From an uncultured Clostridia bacterium (lineage in GTDB: Bacteria; Bacillota; Clostridia; Christensenellales; CAG-138), in assembly GCA_947168855.1 (NCBI GenBank), contig CAMVNO010000002.1:104752-168751 (forward strand): DNA of 64,000 nucleotides, given 5' to 3'. Position 1 is the first letter of the stretch. Every line of letters starts with the position of its first letter. A model generated the notes under the pieces. The model did no database searches, was not told where the DNA came from, and saw nothing but the letters and a program-made list of their open reading frames with translations. Shown here in pieces: positions 58,484 through 64,000 of the stretch. A program made the position numbers and the translations under genes.

Positions 58484-60019
58484 ATGGAAACAGGTATCAA
58501 AAAAAACCAGACAATGCGTCCGAAAAAGCCGAATAAAAAACGGATCGTATTGTGGTTTATCCTTGGGATGTTGGCGCTTGCGCTGATCGGCGGAGGCGTC
58601 TATATCTGGTATATTCTGAAACGTCCGGACGTGTTTTTCGACACATCCGTACGTGTGGATGCGATACAGACGCCGGATGTGACGCCTGCATTCGAAATCA
58701 AATCCTATCTGCCGACGGAGGAACCGGGATCGACACCGATCCCTACGGCGGTCCCGACGGAAGGGATCCCATCGACCGCGGAGCCGGCGGAAGCGCCGCT
58801 GACCGGCATCGTCAACATTGCCCTGTTCGGGATCGACGCTTTCGAGAACGGAAAGTCGACAAGCGGTACGATGCCGCATACCGATGCAAACATGATCGCC
58901 GCGATCAATTTTGACTCCAAGGAGATCAGCCTGATCTCCATCGCGCGCGACTGTATGACGACCGCGCCGGGGCATACCGGCATCTATAAATTCAACGGGA
59001 TCTTCAATGTCGGCGGCGGCATGAACGATCCGAAAGCCGGCTTTGAACTGAGTTCCCGCGCCGCGGAAGAGTGGTTGGACGGCGTATCCGTTCCGTATTA
59101 TTACGGTGTGGATTTTCAGGCGCTGATCGATCTGGTCGACATGATCGGCGGGATCGACTTTGACGTGGATATCAGATTGAAGACGTTTGACGACCGTGTG
59201 ATCAACCCGGGCAGACGTCATCTGGACGGCTACGGCGTCATGGCGTATATGCGCATGCGCAAAAGCGCGGACGGTCTCGATTCAAGCCGCACGGCGCGGC
59301 AGCGCAGAATGCTGATTGCGATCTTCAGAAAGCTCCAGGAGGAAGGCAAGCTTTCCATGGTCCCGGATATTTTGAAGACCATGGGAGACAATGTGTATAC
59401 GAATACCACGCTTGCGCAGACGATCTCCCTTGTGAATTTCGCAAAGGACGTTGATCCGGACAGCATCAGCTCGTACAGCATCCAGGGAAGGATACGGATG
59501 AAATACGATTGGGCGTATGCGTTTATCGACCAGCAAAAGCGGATCGACATTCTCAAAGCGGTCTACGGGATCGACGCCGAGCCGATGACGGTCAATACGA
59601 CGGTATATGAGGACTTTCTGCATGACAGCGGCTTCCTTGCGATCCAGCATCAGTCGATTGCAAAAAAGCTCTTTGCAGCCGTGCACGAGATCTCCTCGGA
59701 CGAAGCGATGAGCGAGGAGCAGAAAGCGGCTTACGCCGAATGCTGGAAGGATTATCAGGACCTTCGGACGATGTTCGGGACCGTCGATCAATGGATACAG
59801 GCGCATTATGACGAGTCGGTCAAGCTGACCTATGAAGAGATAGAGCAGCGCGAGACCTATTACAGCGCGTTGAAGACGCTCGAGACAAAGCTCAGGACAT
59901 CGGGCGACGCCTTGAATACGCTGTTCGGGAACCCGATCAAACTGAGATGGACCAACAGCATTGTCGGCTGGTATGATAAAGGCAGCGACATCAATGACGT
60001 TTATGTCGATTTCCGTTAA
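58484..60019 (+). CDS. LytR-CpsA-Psr (LCP) family glycopolymer ligase
   Basis: 511 residues. One N-terminal membrane anchor (about residues 22-45) and a Pro/Thr-rich linker lead to the LCP domain. HTDANMIAAINFDSKEISLISIARD, GVDFQALIDLVDMIGGIDFDV and RRHLDGYGVMAYMRMRK...RTARQRRML are the conserved blocks, with the Arg and Asp pyrophosphate ligands. It attaches the polysaccharide to peptidoglycan outside the cell. The C-terminal 180 residues are family-unspecific. AAGGAG precedes ATG 58484. Confidence 0.9.
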   Translation: METGIKKNQTMRPKKPNKKRIVLWFILGMLALALIGGGVYIWYILKRPDVFFDTSVRVDAIQTPDVTPAFEIKSYLPTEEPGSTPIPTAVPTEGIPSTAEPAEAPLTGIVNIALFGIDAFENGKSTSGTMPHTDANMIAAINFDSKEISLISIARDCMTTAPGHTGIYKFNGIFNVGGGMNDPKAGFELSSRAAEEWLDGVSVPYYYGVDFQALIDLVDMIGGIDFDVDIRLKTFDDRVINPGRRHLDGYGVMAYMRMRKSADGLDSSRTARQRRMLIAIFRKLQEEGKLSMVPDILKTMGDNVYTNTTLAQTISLVNFAKDVDPDSISSYSIQGRIRMKYDWAYAFIDQQKRIDILKAVYGIDAEPMTVNTTVYEDFLHDSGFLAIQHQSIAKKLFAAVHEISSDEAMSEEQKAAYAECWKDYQDLRTMFGTVDQWIQAHYDESVKLTYEEIEQRETYYSALKTLETKLRTSGDALNTLFGNPIKLRWTNSIVGWYDKGSDINDVYVDFR

Positions 60020-60073
60020 CGGAGACGACCAAAGGATGCCGGAAGTTTCCCGGCATGATGCGGAGTGATCAGC

Positions 60074-62125
60074 ATGAATCAACAAGAAACGAAACAGCAC
60101 AAGAGCAACGGAAAACGGAAGATCCTTCTTTCCGTTCTCCTCGGCGCATACGATTTTGCAGCAGTCTGCGTCGCTTACTTCTTTGCGCTTTGGATGCGTT
60201 TTGACTTTTTCTATTCTCATATCGAAGAGAAGTACCTATACGCATTCAAACACTTTATTCTGTTCTACGCGGCGTTTTCCGTTCTGATTCTTTGGGCGTT
60301 CAGACTGTATAAAACCCTGTGGAGATACATCGGACTCAGAGAGCTGGTCCGCACGCTCAGCGTGTCGATTATGCTGTCTGTTATACACGCCGTTGCGATC
60401 TCGCTCATCTTCTGGCACCGCATGCCGGTTTCCTATTACCTCGGAGGCGCGCTGATTCAGGCGGGGCTGCTTATCGGGATTCGTCTTTCCGCGCGTCTGA
60501 TCAACAGCTGGCATACCAGAAGAGCCCTCAGTCATACCGCCGTGAATCGCGTTATGCTGATCGGAGCGGGCAACGCAGGGCAGCTGATCCTGCGGGACAT
60601 GCTTTCCAATCCTGGCACGCGGGACAAGGTCGTCTGTATTATCGACGACGATCCGAACAAGCGCGGCAGATATTTGGATGATGTTCCGATCATCGGCGGA
60701 CGGGAGAACATCCTTGCCGCGGTGGAGAAGTACCGCATCGACAAGATCTATCTGTCGATCCCGAGCGCAACCGCAGAACAGAAACGCGACATTCTGGCAA
60801 TCTGTAGTGAAACGAACTGCGAACTCAAACAGCTTCCGGGCATGTATCAGCTGATTACCGGACAGGTGACCGTCAGCGCGATGAAGGACGTCGCTGTCGA
60901 GGATCTTCTGGGACGCGATCCGATCCGTCCCGATCTTTCGGGCGTTTATTCGTTCATCAACGGAAAGACCGTTCTTGTAACGGGCGGCGGCGGATCCATC
61001 GGCAGCGAGCTTTGCCGTCAGATCGCGGCGCATCAGCCGAAGCGGCTGATCATTTTCGATGTGTATGAGAATAACGCTTATGACATTCAGCAGGAACTCA
61101 AGGATCGCTATCCCGAGCTGGATCTGGTCGTGCTGATCGGGTCCGTCCGCGACAGCCGCAGAGTATTCAAGGTATTCGACACCTATCGCCCGCAGGTTGT
61201 TTATCATGCGGCGGCGCATAAGCATGTACCGCTGATGGAGGACAGTCCCTGCGAGGCGATCAAAAACAACGTGCTCGGAACGTACAAAACCGCGTATGCC
61301 GCCATGGTGCACGGCTGCGAGCGCTTTGTGCTGATCTCGACGGACAAGGCGGTCAATCCGACCAACGTGATGGGCGCCAGCAAGCGCCTGTGCGAGATGA
61401 TCGTGCAGTGCTTTGACGCAAAGATCAAGGCGGGCAAGGCAAACGAGATCCCGCAGCTCTTCACGCACGAAGGCTGTGAAAATGCGGACAAAGACGGGAC
61501 CGGCAGCGTGTTCAGCAGCTGCAGAACCGAGTTTGTAGCCGTGCGGTTCGGGAACGTGCTGGGCAGCAACGGCTCGGTCATTCCGCTGTTCAAGAAGCAG
61601 ATCGCAAAGGGCGGACCCGTCACGGTCACGCATCCGGATGTTGTCCGGTATTTCATGACGATTCCGGAAGCGGTCAGTCTGGTGATGCTCGCGGGCACGT
61701 ACGCGCGTGGCGGTGAAATCTTCGTATTGGATATGGGCAGCCCGGTCAAGATCGATACGCTTGCGAGAAATCTGATCCGGCAGGCGGGACTGAAGCCGGA
61801 TATCGATATCAAGATCGAATACACCGGTCTGCGTATGGGTGAAAAGCTGTATGAGGAGAAGCTGATGATGGAGGAGGGGCTCAAGAAAACCGACAATGAG
61901 CTGATTCATATCGGGAAACCGATCCCGATCGATCAGGATCTTCTCTTCCGAAATCTCAATACGCTGATGAACGCCGCATATGCAAACGACGATCATATCC
62001 GCGATCTTCTGATCGGCATCGTTCCGACGTATACGCCGGTGAAGAACGGCGCCGGAAGTCCGACGATCACGGTGTACAACGCAAGCGCTGAGGTTGATAA
62101 GGATGAGATCCATGCAGCGGGCTGA
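60074..62125 (+). CDS. PglF/CapD-type nucleotide-sugar 4,6-dehydratase
   Basis: 683 residues. Four N-terminal membrane helices, a Rossmann CoA-binding-like domain (VMLIGAGNAGQLILRDML) and a C-terminal short-chain dehydratase domain follow one another. The latter has VLVTGGGGSIGSELCRQI, AAHKHVPLME and STDKAVNPTNVMGASKR. It makes UDP-4-keto-6-deoxy-GlcNAc for diamino or deoxy sugars. An insert of about 25 residues (near THEGCENADKDG) precedes FVAVRFGNVLGS and is longer than in relatives I know. CGGAG lies 8 bases before ATG 60074. Confidence 0.9.
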   Translation: MNQQETKQHKSNGKRKILLSVLLGAYDFAAVCVAYFFALWMRFDFFYSHIEEKYLYAFKHFILFYAAFSVLILWAFRLYKTLWRYIGLRELVRTLSVSIMLSVIHAVAISLIFWHRMPVSYYLGGALIQAGLLIGIRLSARLINSWHTRRALSHTAVNRVMLIGAGNAGQLILRDMLSNPGTRDKVVCIIDDDPNKRGRYLDDVPIIGGRENILAAVEKYRIDKIYLSIPSATAEQKRDILAICSETNCELKQLPGMYQLITGQVTVSAMKDVAVEDLLGRDPIRPDLSGVYSFINGKTVLVTGGGGSIGSELCRQIAAHQPKRLIIFDVYENNAYDIQQELKDRYPELDLVVLIGSVRDSRRVFKVFDTYRPQVVYHAAAHKHVPLMEDSPCEAIKNNVLGTYKTAYAAMVHGCERFVLISTDKAVNPTNVMGASKRLCEMIVQCFDAKIKAGKANEIPQLFTHEGCENADKDGTGSVFSSCRTEFVAVRFGNVLGSNGSVIPLFKKQIAKGGPVTVTHPDVVRYFMTIPEAVSLVMLAGTYARGGEIFVLDMGSPVKIDTLARNLIRQAGLKPDIDIKIEYTGLRMGEKLYEEKLMMEEGLKKTDNELIHIGKPIPIDQDLLFRNLNTLMNAAYANDDHIRDLLIGIVPTYTPVKNGAGSPTITVYNASAEVDKDEIHAAG

Positions 62126-62570
62126 GAGCAAACGGCTTTCGAGCAGAAGGATCGCCTTGCTGATTGCAACAGGATTGGCGGCGGTGTTGATCTTTGCGCA
62201 GTCGGCGCTTCCGCAAAGCATTTCGGCGGATGAAAGCGGATGGTTTACGGATCACATCGTGAAACCGCTCTATCGGCTCATCGGCATCGAATTGCACGGG
62301 GATTCTGCGGTCCGCAAGTTTGCGCATGTTGCAGAGTTCACGACGCTGTCCGTTCTGTTGGTTTTCTGCTTTTACGGGCGGATCATGAAAAGCGCAGGCG
62401 TCGGCTTTACAGTCGCTTTTCTGGACGAAAGCATCCAGCTTCTGTCCGGTCGCGGCGCGTTGATCTCCGACGTCTGGATCGACCTGATCGGCGTTGCGGC
62501 AGGCTCCCTTTTGGGGTATCTGCTTTTTCGGATCATCCGCCGCCGGAAGACACCGACGCGGCAGGAATGA
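62103..62570 (+). CDS. VanZ-like membrane protein
   Basis: 155 residues with four membrane segments. RKFAHVAEFTTLSVLLVFCF and AFLDESIQLLSGRGALISDVWIDLIGV are the VanZ signatures. The family occurs in cell-envelope loci with unknown chemistry. GAGG lies 9 bases before ATG 62103; ATG 62112 has an equally good site. The 5' end overlaps the dehydratase gene by 23 bases, so it is in the EPS operon. Confidence 0.82.
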   Translation: MRSMQRAESKRLSSRRIALLIATGLAAVLIFAQSALPQSISADESGWFTDHIVKPLYRLIGIELHGDSAVRKFAHVAEFTTLSVLLVFCFYGRIMKSAGVGFTVAFLDESIQLLSGRGALISDVWIDLIGVAAGSLLGYLLFRIIRRRKTPTRQE

Positions 62571-62585
62571 TTATTGAGGTACACG

Positions 62586-62618
62586 ATGAATAAGATTTGT
62601 TATACAGAGACTGTTTGA
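62586..62618 (+). other. Possible 10-codon mini-ORF before the aminotransferase
   Basis: ATG with GAGG 6 bases upstream encodes MNKICYTETV and stops at TGA. The stop overlaps TTTGAGGAG, the ribosome site of the next gene, so it could couple translation. It may be chance. Confidence 0.25.
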
Positions 62619-62627
62619 GGAGAATTC

Positions 62628-63914
62628 ATGAGTACATTTTCACAGGATCCGCGTTTTCAGGGTATCAAACCGTTTGAGAGCAAAGTATGGCTTTCATCGC
62701 CGACCATGCACGGTGATGAGCAGCACTGGGTGGACGAAGCCATTCAGACGAACTGGGTGTCGACCATCGGCGCGAACATCAATGAGGTGGAAAAGCAGAT
62801 TGCCGCGCGAATCGGCGTGAAATATGTCGTTGCGCTTTCCTGCGGCACGGCTGCGCTCCACCTTGCCACAAAGCTTGCCGGGGAAAAACTCTATGGACAG
62901 GCTCGTGTGAACGAGGGGACGCTGCAGGGACACAGGGTGTTCTGCTCCGACATGACCTTCGGCGCCACGATCAATCCCGTTGCTTACGAAGACGGGGATG
63001 CGGTCTTTATTGATACGGAGCCGGATACATGGAATATGTCTCCGGAGGCTTTGGAAAAAGCGTTTGAACTCTATCCGGAGGTACGTCTGATCGTCGTGGC
63101 GCATTTGTACGGCACGCCCGGAAAAATGGAAGAGATCAGGCGGATTGCGGATGCGCACGGCGCGCTGATCGTCGAAGACGCAGCGGAATCCCTCGGCGCA
63201 AAGTACAAGCTGAACGGCGAGTGGGTGGAAACCGGCACGCTCGGCGATTATAACTGCATTTCATTCAACGGCAACAAGGTCATTACAGGAAGCGCCGGCG
63301 GCATGTTTTTGACCGACAGCGAGGAGGATGCGAGAAAGATCCGCAAATGGTCCACGCAGAGCCGCGAAGCGGCGCCGTGGTATCAGCATGAAGAGATCGG
63401 CTATAACTACCGCATGAGCAACATCATTGCCGGCGTTATCCGTGGGCAGCTTCCGTACATGGATGAGCATATTGCACAGAAGAAAGCGATCTACGAGCGC
63501 TACAAAGCCGGGCTTGCAGACCTGCCCGTCAAGATGAATCCGTTCGATGCGGAGAAATCTCAACCCAACTTCTGGCTCTCCTGCATGATCATCGACGAGG
63601 ACGCCATGTGCGGGCAGATTCGCGACAACTTAAAAGCAACCTATACGCACACGCCCGGGAAATCCTGCCCGACAGAGATTCTCGAGGCGATCGCCGCCTT
63701 CAACGCCGAGGGCCGTCCGATCTGGAAGCCCATGCATATGCAACCGATCTATCGCGATCACGATTTCATAACGATCAACGGCAAGATGCATCCGGGCTGC
63801 TTTGACGTCGGCGCGGATATCTTCCGCCGCGGTCTCTGCCTGCCCTCCGATAACAAAATGACGCCCGAGCAGCAGGATAAGATCATCGACATTATTCATC
63901 GATGCTTTCGCTGA
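62628..63914 (+). CDS. DegT/DnrJ/EryC1/StrS aminotransferase
   Basis: 428 residues. A PLP sugar aminotransferase. The lysine is in SFNGNKVITGSAGGMF, with VALSCGTAALHLA, LIVEDAAESLG and HLYGTPGKMEEI earlier. It likely aminates the 4-keto sugar made by the dehydratase two genes upstream, as PglE does after PglF. TGAGGAG lies 6 bases before the ATG. It is followed 12 bases later by a sugar-phosphate transferase gene. Confidence 0.92.
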   Translation: MSTFSQDPRFQGIKPFESKVWLSSPTMHGDEQHWVDEAIQTNWVSTIGANINEVEKQIAARIGVKYVVALSCGTAALHLATKLAGEKLYGQARVNEGTLQGHRVFCSDMTFGATINPVAYEDGDAVFIDTEPDTWNMSPEALEKAFELYPEVRLIVVAHLYGTPGKMEEIRRIADAHGALIVEDAAESLGAKYKLNGEWVETGTLGDYNCISFNGNKVITGSAGGMFLTDSEEDARKIRKWSTQSREAAPWYQHEEIGYNYRMSNIIAGVIRGQLPYMDEHIAQKKAIYERYKAGLADLPVKMNPFDAEKSQPNFWLSCMIIDEDAMCGQIRDNLKATYTHTPGKSCPTEILEAIAAFNAEGRPIWKPMHMQPIYRDHDFITINGKMHPGCFDVGADIFRRGLCLPSDNKMTPEQQDKIIDIIHRCFR

Positions 63915-63926
63915 TTGGGGGAACGT

Positions 63927-64000
63927 ATGAGTAAACATAAGCCATACGGTCCTTATGAACGGTTTGTGAAACGTCCGCAAGATTTTTTATGTGCATTATT
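63927..64000 (+). CDS. Start of a probable bacterial sugar transferase (PglC/WcaJ-like), cut by window edge
   Basis: Only 24 codons lie in the window: MSKHKPYGPYERFVKRPQDF and on. The pattern Y-x2-(F/V)-(V/I)KRxxDFxxA is the usual N-terminus of the undecaprenyl-phosphate glycosyl-1-phosphate transferase family, which begins glycan assembly. TTGGGGGAACG precedes the ATG. The context after PglF- and PglE-like genes fits. Confidence 0.6.
   Translation, partial: MSKHKPYGPYERFVKRPQDFLCAL

Overview
The window reads as chromosome from an anaerobic, fairly GC-rich member of the Clostridia (Firmicutes), probably a gut fermenter. The signs are a full lysine fermentation gene set, a classical crotonase/Hbd/Bcd/Etf butyrate block, oxygen-sensitive enzymes (radical-SAM lysine 2,3-aminomutase, B12-dependent aminomutase), strong AGGAGG-type ribosome sites, sigma-A promoters (TTGACA/TATAAT) and a Gram-positive style capsule/EPS operon led by a LoaP-type NusG paralogue. 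The species cannot be named from the sequence alone.

Layout. 1-10.6 kb: a truncated M15 peptidase, a DUF1508 protein, a ZIP metal transporter, an ABC-F protein with an attenuator-like leader, a YitT membrane protein, an arsR-cadA metal-resistance operon, a thioesterase, a threonine aldolase and a DUF4097 lipoprotein. 10.7-16.3 kb: a FecBCD-type uptake operon, an aldo/keto reductase, an SdpI-like protein and a DMT transporter. 16.4-21.3 kb: the butyrate operon crt-hbd-bcd-etfB-etfA. 21.4-22.7 kb: an Mrr-like restriction gene followed by a cluster of palindromic repeats. 22.7-33.5 kb, minus strand: kamB-kamC-(membrane protein), then a lysine riboswitch and kal-kce-kdd-kamA-kamD-kamE-CoA-transferase A/B. 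33.6-36.9 kb: a VTT/acyltransferase fusion and a YfcC transporter. 37-49 kb: a sugar region with a YihQ-like GH31 enzyme, a GPH symporter, a FucI-like isomerase, a split transketolase, an RpiB-like isomerase, an iron alcohol dehydrogenase, an EamA transporter, a ROK regulator and a DUF4867 protein. 49-55 kb: malic enzyme, a second split transketolase, a GH13 enzyme, an acyl-ACP thioesterase and an esterase. 55-64 kb: loaP and an EPS/glycan operon (Wzz, a kinase-phosphatase fusion, LCP, a PglF/CapD-type dehydratase, VanZ, a DegT aminotransferase and the start of a glycosyl-phosphate transferase).

How the genes work together. Lysine is converted by KamA, KamDE (kept active by KamB/KamC), Kdd, Kce and Kal to acetoacetate and crotonyl-CoA. 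Crotonyl-CoA is reduced by Bcd-EtfAB to butyryl-CoA, and the CoA-transferase exchanges CoA with acetoacetate to release butyrate. The lysine operon begins with a lysine riboswitch whose intrinsic terminator shares bases with the P1 stem of the aptamer, so lysine binding should prevent termination (an ON switch).

The 37-49 kb region could form a kinase-free sugar pathway (isomerase, transketolase, tetrose isomerase, aldehyde reductase) like transketolase-type sulfoglycolysis, but the glycosidase lacks the sulfonate-binding arginine, so the substrate is open. Main candidates for follow-up: the ON lysine riboswitch, the ABC-F leader, the tyrosine kinase-phosphatase fusion, the VTT-PlsC-zinc ribbon fusion, the transketolase cluster with its shared operator-like motif, and a five-unit array of variable mini-hairpins.
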